From Rhizopus arrhizus (taxonomy: Eukaryota > Mucoromycota > Mucoromycetes > Mucorales > Rhizopodaceae): 64,000 nt of DNA. A model generated the notes under the pieces. The model was not told the DNA's origin. It saw only the letters and a program-made list of their open reading frames with translations, and did not search any database. Within the stretch, counting starts at the first letter, position 1; every line of letters starts with the position of its first letter. Below, in pieces: positions 24,022-35,957 of the stretch. The DNA lies in the NCBI GenBank assembly GCA_024220505.1, contig JAKZZE010000009.1, forward strand, positions 134,001-198,000, written 5' to 3'. A program made the translations under genes and the position numbers.

Positions 24022-26174
24022 ATGCCAACTAATTCAAAACTTAAAATCAGAAAAACTATATTCAACATTTTCACAAAAAAGTATGGTCTTCATGTACAAA
24101 GCGATGCAACAAAAATTCTTGAGGATGTCTTGGCCAGCGAAGAGGACCTTTCAGGTGCCCTCGAGAAGATTATAAAGACATATAAAAAAAGATATCACGG
24201 TATGCTGATTCGAAAGCTCTCACTTTACAAATAAACATTGGACTCACATTCAAATTAGAGGAAAAAACGATTATAGTGGATGGGGCGACGATTCAGGAAG
24301 TCATTACCTCAATGAAAACATCTGCTATTATGGCAAGTGCTTTAACACCATTTCAGCGAGCAGAAGAAGATATAAATGAATCATTAGAAAACATGGCGAT
24401 AGGAGACGGTTCCTTCATTTCTGAATCCTCCAATTTTATCTCTTCTCAAGCAATAGAAGAAACAATTGATGTAGCACAGCATTTTCACGTAGTCAATGCT
24501 TTTGATATACCAAAACTTGAATATGATGACTTTACAAGAACATTTAGAAAATCAAAAAGTTCATGTAATTTATTATCACAGCCGAGAGAAAAGACAGAAA
24601 TGATTAGAGAAAGATATGTATTGGCTAAGCAAAGATTATTGAGAAATGAGACCTTTCGTCCAGCTGAGATGAGTATAAGTGATTCAGCTTATTTTACAAA
24701 GGTACATGCCAAAAAAGAGGACAAAATGCACTGATAAGATTTAAACAAATTTTCATTAGATCACGCCCATCAAAAGTTTAATTGGACAAGACGGAAAGGA
24801 CTTTGTGTTATTTGGCATGTTGACACAAATCACAGACGGAAAGTTATATTTAGAAGACGATGATGCATATATAGAATTAGATGTTAGCCAGAGTGTAATG
24901 AATCAAACTAAGAATAGTTTACTGAGAAACTAATTGCTGTCAAAATTTTGATTAGAAATATGGATATGGTTTATTTACAGATGGTGCATTTGCGATTGTA
25001 GAAGGAACTTTTGGTGAGGATCATATATTTCACGTAAGCGAAATCAATCTTCCGCCAGCAGAAGCACGCGACATGACAGAGTAAGAAATGATCCCTAGAT
25101 AGAAACACAGTATCCTAAAGTTTGTTTTGAATAGTGCTATATTGAACAATATTGACTTTTTTGGGTTACCGAAGCCGCTTGTTGATGAAGTACAGTGATT
25201 AGAAACTTGTAACAATTATTTGTAAACAACTCTCCCTTTTAACTTTTCTAGTATAGAATTTATTGAAAAAAGAAGAAAGGATTCATGAAGACATCTTTTT
25301 TGTCATCATTTCCGATGTGCGTTTGGACCAGCCTAAAGTGTTGGATGGGCTACGTACCATGTTTAATGAATACAACAACCAGGTGCCACTTGCCATTATC
25401 TTTATAGGGAGTTTTACCAGTAAGCCCTTCACAGCTTCAGCAGAGGATGTAGTAGAATACAAGGACAAATTCAACGCATTAGCAGACTTAATATCCGAGT
25501 ACGATGAATTAGCTACACATACAAACTTTGTATTTGTACCTGGAGCAGGAGATCCATGGGGAGGACAGATCCTTCCACAAAGTCCACTTCCACTCTCTTT
25601 TGTAACACGTATAAAGCAAAAGGTAAAGAAAGCTCATTTCACAACCAATCCTTGTCGTATCCGATATTGTACACAAGACATCGTGATCTTTAGAGAAGAT
25701 TTGTTAAACAAGATCTTGAGTGATACATTACTTCCTATCAACTTAAGCGTGGATGGTCATCGCGTTAAGCATGTAATTTGCAATTATTTTCTTTAAGCAA
25801 ATCTGGTTAACATACTTTTACTATAGCTCATACAGACCATTCTTGATCAAGGTCATCTTTATCCTTTATCAAAAAAACCGATTTATTGGGACTATGATCA
25901 TGCATTAAGATTATTCCCTCTCCCTCATGCTGTAAGAAAATTTTTTTATAACCATACACAATTATACTTAGCATACAATAGCTCATAATTGCTGATAAAT
26001 GTGAAAATTATGGTATAACATATGAAGGAACACACTGTGTAAATCCTGGAAGTTTTTCCAATTCAGATATGTCTTGGAGTATCTATTATCCAAGTTCACA
26101 AACATCTACAAAATGGTATGTTCATTTTCTTCTTTCTATACTCATTACTAATACATTTCTTAAACAGTTCTCTA
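24022..26174 (+). CDS. DPB2: DNA polymerase epsilon subunit B
   Basis: Second subunit of the leading-strand polymerase. It scaffolds the catalytic subunit onto the CMG helicase. I read nine exons: 24022-24199, 24259-24701, 24760-24894, 24956-25080, 25135-25189, 25257-25772, 25827-25931, 25982-26114 and a tiny last exon from 26168. The product is about 565 residues. The N-terminal helical domain is present, followed by ITPIKSLLG, the OB-fold region with [16 protein letters not shown], and the inactive calcineurin-like phosphoesterase fold. That fold includes [29 protein letters not shown] and DQGHLYPL; its C-terminal part reads [13 protein letters not shown] and HCVNPGSF. The final few residues are uncertain because two acceptors are possible (stop at 26174 or 26186). 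The ATG lies only 73 bp after the FMP27 stop. Confidence 0.92.
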
Positions 26175-26186
26175 GCAGGTCATTAA

Positions 26187-26883
26187 TTAAGTCGTTTAAG
26201 ATCCTCTTCCTTATCCCTCCGTATCGTTAACAAATGTTTGTATATCTGCCAACTTGTATGATAGAATGTTGCAATACCGTTTTTTATGTGATTGTGCAAT
26301 AAATAGTTCCGAATGTTGAGATTTAAAATTATTGTGTCTGTAAAGGATTTAACCTATTGCAATCACTTGGTAGAAAAGATATTAAGCCACTTTGATCGTA
26401 TGAGTAAAAAGAAATTTAGAAAAATTTGGTATTTAAAAAAAATTCAGATTTCCAGAATAAGCTGAGGTTCACAAAATGTCTCATTGCAGTTTTATCTCTT
26501 CAAAACAAGTCTTTGAGTGTCTATTTATCATTATATACTTGTCCCACCCTAAATTTAGAAAGCACAAGCTTTTTGTTAGCCACAGCTCATTTTATCATTG
26601 TTTGAGCCCCAAGAAACCTTAGCTTTTCAACAGTAAAAAAAATATGACTCATAAATTATTTAATTTACATCGTTTGCTATGATTGCGTATATACAGTCCC
26701 TTGCAGAATTTAAATAGACGTGTTCTTTTTATGCAGTGATCATTGTTTTCTTTTAAAACGTTTTATCGTTTCGTATCTGGGTTTTTGAAATAAATTTCAA
26801 GTGGTAATTTAAAAGGGCTTTTTGGTACCTTTTTTTTTCTTTCATTCTTTCTTTTCTCTATCCTTTTTCTTCGAGTTGTTGTA
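26187..26883. other. Spacer with possible Tc1-like terminal repeat
   Basis: 697 bp with no gene. Around 26693 the sequence TACAGTCCCTTGCAGAATTT resembles the outer end of Tc1/mariner inverted repeats, but no partner end was found nearby. A T-rich tract at 26829-26880 leads into the next gene. Confidence 0.4.
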
Positions 26884-27978
26884 ATGAGTGTTACTTTTAA
26901 AAGAGAACAAGTACAGAAACACTGTTCAAGAAGTTCTTGCTGGGTTATAGTCCAAAATAAAGTATACGATGTCACCTCATTCTTGAACGATCATCCTGGT
27001 GGGAGTGAGTTTCTTTTAGAGTTTGCTGGAACGGATATCACCTCAGTATTAAATGATAGCGTCTATCATGTTCACTCAGAGGCAACATATGATGTGCTTG
27101 TAGAATATCTTATTGGACAGGTAGATCAAGATGACATGAGGCAAGATCAATTAGATGACAACAAGAATAAAGAGGAAACAGACAAAAAGATGGGTACAAG
27201 AAGAGACGAGGAATTTTTGGATCTTCGAAAACCCTTATTTTCTCAATTATGGAACGCTACTTATTCAAAAGAATATTACCTTGAACAAGTGCACCGTCCG
27301 AGATATACGCCCTATACTGTGCCTTATTTTGGAAATCCATATTTGGATTTGCTTTCGAAGACAAATTGGTTTATTGTTCCAACCATTTGGCTACCATTTG
27401 TTGCTTATCAATTGTGGACATCATTACATTGTATTAATGGCTCAATACAAGTAGCATCACAGGGATTTGCTAGTGGTATTCTTTTCTGGACTTTACTTGA
27501 ATATACCTTACACCGCTTTTTGTTTCATGTGGATGATCTTTTGCCTGATCATCCAATAGCATTCTTATTACACTTTACCTTACATGGTATACATCACCAT
27601 ATGCCTATGGACAGGTATGTAAAGAACAAACTGAAAACAAAAAAAAATGCTTAACTTTATCTTCAAAGGTTACGTTTAGTGATGCCTCCTGCACTGGCCG
27701 TTATCATTAGCGTACCTGTCTTTAAAATAGCTCATGGTCTCTTCTATCCTGCCTTTGCCTATGCTTTTATTGCTGGTGCTTTCTTTGGTTATGTTTGCTA
27801 CGATCTGATTCACTATTATCTTCATCATGCTAAAGTGCTTAAAGTTTATTTTGCGGATCTCAAAAGATATCATGTCGCTCACCATTACAAGAATTACAGT
27901 AGTGGCTTTGGTGTTACTTCCAAATTATGGGATTATGTATTTGATACCGTCTTGTATTTAGATGATAAAAGACAGTGA
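26884..27978 (+). CDS. SCS7: Fatty acid 2-hydroxylase
   Basis: ER enzyme that adds the alpha-hydroxyl to the very-long-chain fatty acid of ceramides. Two exons (26884-27614 and 27669-27978, AAG acceptor) give about 346 residues (yeast Scs7 is 384). The N-terminal cytochrome b5 domain holds the heme motif DHPGG near residue 38, with a second His in VYHVHSEATYD. Then come two pairs of membrane segments and the diiron histidine boxes of the fatty acid hydroxylase family: EYTLHRFLFH, HFTLHGIHHHMPMD, HYYLHH and YHVAHHYKN. The intron lies inside the second histidine box region and joins MDR to LRLVMPP. All expected iron ligands are visible, so the enzyme should be active. Confidence 0.95.
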
Positions 27979-28239
27979 AAATGAAAAGATCGTTGATGGC
28001 ATTTATAATTCTTACATTGTTTAATTTCTTTTGCTTGAAATGATTTGTAAATATCTGCATATTGCAATTAAATAAACTTTTCTTTTTTCTTACAATAACA
28101 ACATTATCAGCTCACTATTCTTTATAAAAAAATCATCCTACTTTTTATGAAAGGGCGCGGAAATCACAGGAAAATAAAAAAAGGAAGGGTATACATTGCA
28201 TGTATTATTTATTGTTATAGGACTGATTGACCGTGTATA

Positions 28240-29751
28240 TTATTCCCATTTTTCATCAAATCCGACACCAAACGTCCAATTACCATCAACTTCAATACAC
28301 ATCTTTGCCACCTTTAACCAAATGTCATTCAATCGAACATCCTGATGACGCCCAGAAATGACTTGGCCAACCGCACACGAACGAACTGACTTGATGACAT
28401 GTGCTTCTTTACAGTCAAGCGACTTATCGATCACCATGGTCCAAGGATTATTAGTCTTGATGTTATCCAAGGATGACTTATACTTGAGCAAACCTTCCAC
28501 GTTGAGTGTAGGTCGATTGACAACGATGTAAGCCACAATGAATGAAGCGAGTTGGCCGTGTAAGAGGATGACTGCTTCAGAGGGCGTGATGTGACTAAGA
28601 TACTGATGAACGAATTCTGCTGAAGTAAGGGCATGCATCAAAAAGAAATCAAGCTTGATTATTCCTGGGTGGTCCTCCCGAATAGCAGCAGCACCTAAGG
28701 CAAGGGCACTAAAGAGATGAAGGTCCTTAAATTTGGATTGGATATCCTTTTGACTTTGATCCAAGTGCCAGAGTTGAACATAATGCTTTATCCTTGATGT
28801 AACGCTAGGATTAGAAAGAACCTTGTGGAATTCATTATTCAGTTCAGGTGAGACGATGCCATCAAAAGCAGGATCGTGCTTTATTTTCGCGAAGATTTCA
28901 AACAGCTTATTCTCACGCAGATAGGGAGGGATGGTTGACAAATGACTATCGATGGCTGCATCATCCTTGGTAGTGGTAGTATTTGAAGTATGAGTTGGTG
29001 AGGCCATTGGATCATTTATCCCCAGACCAGATACTTTATCTGATAGCATGCTGATAAGTTGGCTCGCCAAACCTCTTGCTGAAGAGCCTGCGTCTTCTGC
29101 ATATGATTGGATTTGGACAGAGGTCAAAGAGCCTGTTTGAAGTTTGGGAAGATGAGGAATTATTTTGCTATAACTTCCCTCTGTACAAGCGGTCATAGAC
29201 AGGCCTTCCACCACAATGCTTGGGAGTTCAAACTCTAGACCATATCCTATATGAATCAAAGGATGAAAGAGCCCTGCGAGTGTACGAGCAAGGAAATCAC
29301 CATGCCAGACCCAGCGACGTACTGTATCTAACATACCATATTTATCAACTTCGGATTGAAAGAAAACCAGGAAATCCGGATAAGCATCAGCTTTATCAAG
29401 ATACTCTTTGTAGTTCTCTCTAGTGATCTTTCTTGTAGAAGGAGGAAGAGGACGTTGAGTCTTTGCATGGATTTCAAATATCTCTTGCAGCTTCTCTTTA
29501 TTGGCACCAAAAGAATAAGCAGCTAAAATATGATGAACAAAATGACTAAGATGATTTATCAGTATATTATTTCTTGAAATTCTTTATGAATTTTACTTGT
29601 GAAATTTCTTTTCATTAAAAAATATGTGAAATTCTTTATTGTTCTTCAAGAGCAATTCTTCTGACAATTTGTGAGCCTCTTCGTTTACTCCTGGTAAAAC
29701 CATGGTAAACTTTTCGGGTTTAGACGGTATAGCGGGCGTAAATTTTGACAT
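28240..29751 (-). CDS. Questin oxidase-like protein (AflY family)
   Basis: Minus-strand exons 29751-29597 and 29545-28240 join to give about 486 residues. The junction restores EKKFHNHFVHHILAAYSFGA, the start of the questin oxidase-like (DUF4243) fold. That family includes the Baeyer-Villiger-type enzymes of anthraquinone and aflatoxin pathways (GedK, AflY). Later landmarks are GMLDTVRRWVWHGD, LFHPLIHIGYGLEF with conserved His residues, FDGIVSPE, and LDFFLMHALTSAEF. The usual pathway partners (polyketide synthase, thioesterase) are not in this window. Mucorales have related genes outside polyketide clusters, so the substrate here is unknown. Family assignment is good and reaction unproven. 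Confidence 0.82.
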
Positions 29752-30255
29752 ATTTGTAAAGTAACGATGATGAAAAAGAAAGAGAGCTTGTTCTCTATTC
29801 CGTATTTATGTACAAAATTGCTATTTCGTCATGCACAGTAAGGAAAAAAGTGCTTAGTCAGTTATTTCTGTAATTTGGTTGGTCAATGCAAAAAAAACGG
29901 ATAACCAGCTTCATTGTACAACGTACTGTGTGAATATACCTTGTTTAATTGCATAAAAAATTTAATTTTGAGTCATAAAAATCTGGTTTAGACAACTATA
30001 CTAATTTAATCAATTTGATTTTCATTTTTTAAATACAGAATATTGTGTTATCAATCATTATTCAACATTGAAGCCTTCTTCTATGCATCGTTTCTAAAGA
30101 ACACAAAATGATTTGAAGGTTATGCTAACACTGTGACGCGTATTACATGTGATTGCTTTGGGAAACCATTATGCAAATTAGCAAATGAAATTTTTGCTTA
30201 CACATCATTACTCAGCTTTACTTTTTATGCATATTGGATTACGACTATTGTACGT

Positions 30256-30375
30256 TTAAACAATACTTTATTTATAGGCTTAAATGAGCACGCAATGTTT
30301 CAAGTCATTATAATTGCCCAAGCCGGATCAATTGAAACGTAAAAGAAGCTAAAAAATCCCTTATGGGAGCAAGGG
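30256..30375 (+). repeat. Dispersed repeat R1, copy 1
   Basis: About 120 bp alignable to 35235-35345. The last 39 bp (30337-30375, containing AAGCTAAAAAATCCCTTATG) are identical between copies. The upstream part differs by scattered substitutions and a short indel. It is not open in any long frame. Confidence 0.75.
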
Positions 30376-30544
30376 TAAACAAAGAAAAACTTGAATAAGG
30401 AGGGAAAGACGTGTCACAAACATCAGTGTGAGCTCTGGAGCAATCTTTGCCAGAGGTAGACCGATGGTGTAGGTTAATCTTTTGTGCGAAGTAGGTAGTT
30501 AGGTTCACAAAGGATGGTGCAAGGGGTTGGGCCATGATCCCTGT

Positions 30545-30644
30545 ACACTATCTTAATAAATAAATGTCGCGTTTACTTGTTGGTTTTTTGTATACATTGT
30601 ATTATGGTTTGCAAAAATGCGACTTTACTTTCTGAAAATGATGT
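30545..30644. mobile_element. MITE-like element, copy A
   Basis: About 100 bp starting ACACTAT and ending ATGATGT, with degenerate terminal inverted repeats of about 26 bp converging on GTCGC/GCGAC. The right arm matches the arms of the better-preserved copy at 48858-48959 at about 22 of 26 positions, and the central sequence is also alignable. Non-coding. Confidence 0.6.
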
Positions 30645-31218
30645 ATTTTAAACAATCTCCCCTCAAAAAAAAAAAAAAAAAAAAAAAGTTTGATGAAAGC
30701 ATTACATTCCAAAGTTAAAGTTCTTTTTTACGATACAATTGTCTTTATGCATTGCATAAGGACATATTTCTATAAGATAGGAAAATAAAGCAAACACCAT
30801 CAAATGAGGATTGTAATCTGGTCTTTTTGAAAGAAAATGCTCAATTACTGTATCCAGGGAATGTTTCGGGATGGATAATTAGAAAAACCTTAATCCGAGA
30901 AAACACGGTCTTTTTGTTTAAAGCATGAAAATGTCAATTCTATGCTACACAAAGCTAAATTCATCACTTTAAACCCTGATACTAAAAGCACGTCTAGTGA
31001 AATTCATGGTGACATCAGTATTCTCTGGTTTAGAAAAATATTTGACGATTGACCAAATAGTTAGAATAAAAGAGTGTAAATGCGTAGCACATGGACACAG
31101 TGAGAGAATGTGAATGAGAGAATATGGTATAAAGAAGCATGTTTATTCTGAAATTGTAATTTTTCTACCCTTCATTCTTTGGTTTCCGATCTAAGAAAAC
31201 CACAAAAGAAATGATATA

Positions 31219-32765
31219 TCAATAGATAATTTTCTTTGAATATTTTAAAACGTTTGGATCCTGTATAAACCGACTGACAGACTCGGTATCCATCTGTAAT
31301 TGGACTTCGTAAACAATACCACTAGGATCTTCTGGTCCTCTACCAAACAAAATAAGCGAACCATTTCCTCCAAAGGCAATGTAACTTCTTGCACTATCCG
31401 GTCGACCAAATCCAAAATCAGCATTCCAAAAGGGAAGCATGGATACGTCACTAATAGTTGTTTGAAATTCTGAGTTGGGCTGATATGTCAAGTAGTTGAC
31501 AGACATATCCTCATGTAAAGTGTATAATTTGCTGATACCGTGAAATAAATTATATTCGAGATTCGCAACTACCTGACGGAACGAAATGGCTGTGTTCACT
31601 AAAGGCAGTTGTTTGATGTCTCTAAGACTTGTTTTAAATGTACGAGATCTATAAAGAAAAGAGTCAGAACTGTATGTTTTATAAGAATAGTTTATGATGC
31701 TTTACATCATCCAATTGCCAAAGTAATAATTCATTTCCTTATGATTCTTCATTTTTGTACGACCATTGAGGGATGTGACCATACTTACCACTGCTTCTTC
31801 TGGCAAATCACGGCTCTTGATAATTGCTCGATATAACATGGCCAAAAGGACTTCTTTAGTTGATAACCACTCCTTATTTGCAATCATCTCTGGTGTATGG
31901 GCATCCTTTTTACAAGCTTGAAGGCCGACCGAGTTGAATTCTAAAATGATGGTCTTCAAGGAGCTAGATAATGTTTTCACCGAACTATGACTTCGATTCT
32001 TCTTTTTAAGCTGATTATTCACATCAGTAGGTCTACGATGTTCTTGATAGTAATGTTCCATAGCCTCGTCTGTAATAATTGTATCTTTTGGGAAGTAAAT
32101 AAGGCTTCTGTCAAAAGTAGCATAGGCAAATGTGGTACCTCTTGACGTTTTGGACCAGGCGTCTAGAAAATAAGAGACAGAGTATATGTCAGCCACTTTG
32201 TGAAGAATCATGACACCAAGTGCAACGCCGCCATCAGTGAACCTTGTCACTTGCACAGCGAGTAAAGGGTCCTGACGAGAACGGTAAAAGTGAATGGGAA
32301 ACATATGATGATAGTCCATATGGCTAGGTAAGTAACCTTCTTTTTTGCATTTTTCTAAATTTTGAGAACATTTTGCTTCCTAAGAAATGGCAAACATATC
32401 AATATATTCTTTTAGTTTTATACGATATAAATATATATATTTGCTTATATACAAATAATTACCACAAATAAGACACCTTCATCAGAGTTATCGATAATAT
32501 CTCTACCATTTCCCAAATTTACTAATCTTCCGGCCAAAGGATAGAAATCATTCAATACTTTTGATAAAGAGCTTGTTAAAATATCAGTGTTCATAAAATT
32601 TGGATCTTTGTTATCATTTGTGTAAAACAGTAAAATAGGTATATATGAAGCAAACATGACCGTATCCCAATCGGATAATTCAGTACGATCTTTATAAAAT
32701 GGAGTAGGAGTTGAGGGCTTAACCCAAGAACGGGAAACAGACTGAACACGAGAAATAATTGTCAT
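31219..32765 (-). CDS. BAHD-type acyltransferase
   Basis: CoA-dependent O- or N-acyltransferase of the PF02458 family. Minus-strand exons 32765-32463, 32379-31706 and 31648-31219 give about 468 residues. The catalytic HxxxD motif is visible as HKVAD, followed by IYSVSYFLDAWSK. The structural DFGWG motif appears as ADFGFGRP, in the expected C-terminal position. The N-terminal region (DFYPLAGRLVNLGNG) also matches the family. No signal peptide, so it is probably cytosolic. The acceptor substrate cannot be read from the sequence. It lies 140 bp downstream of the esterase gene on the same strand, so an acyltransferase and an acyl-ester hydrolase are neighbours. The ATG at 32765 is the first in frame. 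Confidence 0.88.
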
Positions 32766-32905
32766 TAGATACTTTAAAAAGAAGAAGGAAGGGCATGACA
32801 CTTCTCTGGTTTTTTATTTAAAACCTTGATTTCTATTCAAACCATGTTTTAGTTAAATTGACAAAAAGAAAAGAAAAAGGTTTATTTATTTTTCCGATTT
32901 TAGCT

Positions 32906-33939
32906 TTACTTTAACAATGAAAATATAAGTTGCTGCTCATAGCTCTCTTTTTTTATGTCACGCCAATAAGGAATATCATAATTCAGGGCATCGGGATGAA
33001 TTTCAGGATAGCGAGTTGAAATTATCTGAAGTATTAAATTGTATAAAACCTATGCGGTTGTTTTACTTAGTAAGCATGTCATTTACTGCTTTATGTTACC
33101 TCATATCCTTTTGCATTTAAATGTAATCCATCAGTTGAGAAATGAGACAAGCCTTCCTTACTTTGTTCACTTAGGTTCATGATCGCTGTCCAAAGATCGG
33201 CCACAGGAACATTTGACTCTTGTCCAATTTGCTTTAATACCTCTGCATAGCTTCTAGTATTCTCGTTCGTACGGTTCAAGGGATCCCCCAATTCATCACA
33301 TCTCTTTTTCCATAAAGGTTCAAACAAGGGAGGTGGCGTGATGAGAATAAGACGTATGTTTGGGTTATAAAAGGGCGATTGAGGATTCTTGATGGTATCA
33401 ATCATTTCTTTTATGTTTGCTTTATATCTTTCCAACGGGACATGTTGAACAGAACCAGGAAGAGCAGCATCGTTCGCTCCAAAAAAGATGGTCATTAAAC
33501 GAATACTGGCCTTTTGTTTTGCTTGGTCTTCAGTTGTAGGTAACAGTTGTTTGAGGATAGGCATAGCCCAGTCAGTGTTGTAGCCTGAAAACCCACGGTT
33601 AACGACATCCATCTTTCTGATATAAGCCTAATATAAAAAAAAGTTGTTTTTTAACAACGAATCCTCTTGTTCGAGATATAAACATACATTGGCAAGACCT
33701 GAAGCAAATCCAGCAAGTTCACGATCATACGACATCTAAACAATTTCGCTTTTTAAATCACCATTACGCGTGTAGTTTCCCTCTCTTTTCCTCTTTCTCT
33801 TTTTATGAATCCATATATACCTGCGTAAGAGAGTCCTATAAACAAAGTCAATATAAATTACAGCTGCATTTCTTGTAATAATTCTGTCTGGCTTTACTCC
33901 AAATAATAATATCTGATCATAAACTTGGTTGCAAGCCAT
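32906..33939 (-). CDS. IAH1: SGNH/GDSL esterase, isoamyl acetate hydrolase type
   Basis: Small esterase like yeast Iah1, which hydrolyses acetate esters. Five exons on the minus strand (33939-33898, 33835-33821, 33735-33688, 33627-33100, 33025-32906) give about 250 residues. The second exon is only 15 nt and encodes DSLTQ, which carries the nucleophile Ser of the GDSL block (LFGDSLTQ after joining). Later blocks are NRGFSGYNTDWA, FFGANDA and STDGLHLNAKGYE with the Asp/His pair. All four SGNH residues are therefore present only if the microexon is included. Automated annotation could easily skip it. The downstream spacer to the acyltransferase is short. Confidence 0.92.
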
Positions 33940-35957
33940 TTTAAACACTGAGAATATAGAAAAAAAAAAAAGAAAAAAAAAAAGAAAAAAAATTAAACTA
34001 AAAATATATAGCATCTTATCTGTTGATCATTTTATACATGGGGAAATAACAGGCGTCTGAAGCTATTCTTTCCCCCTCTTTAACATTATATAATCAATAC
34101 AACGAGCATGGATGTTTACGAGCTTAAATCGTCCAAAATTTCAGAAACTGAAGGTTTTTAGTAAAAAAAACCTTTGTTTTCATAAATATTACAAGCATAT
34201 TTAGCATAATTTGTATGAATTCAAACTGTATTTTTCATAATACAACAGCAGCTTAAGTACTTAAACTTAAATGAACAAAAAAAAAATTAATTCCTTTTCA
34301 GCTTTAGGTTGTGCATTTGAAGCAGGGCAATTTCCTTTTGGCAAGATCGAAAGTTAGACAGCTGAAGTCTAAAGGTATTATAATAATCATAGTGCAGAAT
34401 TAACATACGTGTTTACAGTTGACTGTGAAGCATGTATTATGTAATTGATTGGATGTTGTAAATACTTGTACAAACTTACCATTAAATAAAGCTATTTGCT
34501 CTTCAACCATTAGTCTGCATCGGTAAAATACATATACCAAAAAATTTAAAACATCTTCCTCAAAAACAGTTGAGATAATCACGCTTAAGTTAAACAATAA
34601 CAAAAAAGGATATGAAAAATATGATAAAATTGACCGGAACTTACAACCTCACTCAATTTACTACACAAGCATATCAATAGCAGTTAATATAAAGGTTACG
34701 GCTGTTTTATGTTTGATTTGACAAATATAAAATTAAATGAAACCCAAAGTCGATTGTTACAAGACTATTCATAGCTTCTATTTTATCCACTGTCAAATGC
34801 TTACACTTATATTGCATAGATTTTGGTTATCTTCGTTTGTAAGATGATGAGTTCTTTATATTATTGGAGTATTCTAGAGCAGATAGATCAATGATCTTAC
34901 TTGAATTAGCGTGACGCCATAACCGAGATCCCTTGCTTGGAGAGTCACTGTTCACTTAGTTTATATAATTACGTTTAAACAAGATAAAATTTGAAGTGAG
35001 TGCAATGTGTGTGTGATATCTTGAGGTATTGTATCGTCTGGGCGCGATCAAGTTACGTCAACGAAACTAAAAACCCTTAGGGACAAAAAAAAAAAAAAAG
35101 AAAGGGAAAGGGAAGGGAGTAAATAAAGAAAAATTAAAGAACTGGTTATAATCGTGAAAGCCAATCAAGGAATGGTTGCCTTAGGTCAAATGGCTGTGGA
35201 GATATTTTACCATGAATTTATATTGTTATTTCGATTAAACAATATTTTCATTTACAAGCACGCGGCGTTTCAAGTCACCATAATTACCCAAGCCAGATCA
35301 AATGAGACGTAAAAGAAGCTAAAAAATCCCTTATGGGAGCAAGGGCAAAAAAAAGAAAAGAACAGAAGGGGAATAGGAAGTAACTTGTGAATAAATCACT
35401 GTCTGGAATCACGGTTTCATACACTTGCATCACTTCTAATCCTTATACTATTTGATGAGTTTTAATAAGCATTGAATATCCATCCATAAAAAAAAATACT
35501 TGCAAACATCAAGCATTGAATAAATAATAATACTTGGACAGTAATCAATAATTCCTTATCAGTTTGATTAATACTATTGTTTAAAGACGTTAACTAGAGT
35601 TTATCAGTGCGTCATTTTCTCTTGATACTATAAGTGTTGCTTATGTTCTTACATTTAATGAAACCAAAACTTTTCAACATCAAACCAGACTCGCCTGAAA
35701 GAAACTTGGTTTCGTTAAACTAGTAAATATAATGAAGGGAAGCACAAGGATTTCATGAAGTAAGTCTCCCTCTTTTAATATATTTATATCTTTTATGTTG
35801 TACTAAGCGGGGTTTTATTGTTTTGCTCAAATTCAGTCATATTGATCCATGTTGTATACATGTTGTATACACTCACACCTACAGTAAAATATATTTATAT
35901 GTTAATACGATCTCTCTTTTCTTTTCTTTTTTTTTAATTCAACATATCTAATAATAA
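33940..35957. other. AT-rich spacer with one dispersed repeat
   Basis: About 2 kb without a gene. It contains copy 2 of repeat R1 (35235-35345). A weakly similar third piece lies near 35065-35090 (acgaaactaaaaaccctta). Otherwise I see only short AT-rich open frames. Confidence 0.55.
35235..35345 (+). repeat. Dispersed repeat R1, copy 2
   Basis: Same-orientation copy of 30256-30375, with a 39-bp identical 3' core at 35307-35345. Followed by an A/G-rich tract. See the finding for interpretation. Confidence 0.75.

Larger units (their letters stand above)
29752..31218. other. Repeat-bearing spacer
   Basis: About 1.5 kb with no gene. It holds one copy of a dispersed repeat (30256-30375), a MITE-like element (30545-30644) and a poly-A run near 30666-30687. 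The rest is AT-rich. Confidence 0.6.

Noticed and set aside
30308..30535. Minus-strand ORF of 75 codons overlapping repeat R1
   Set aside because: Only half of it is shared with the second repeat copy, where the frame is not kept, so it is not a conserved product.
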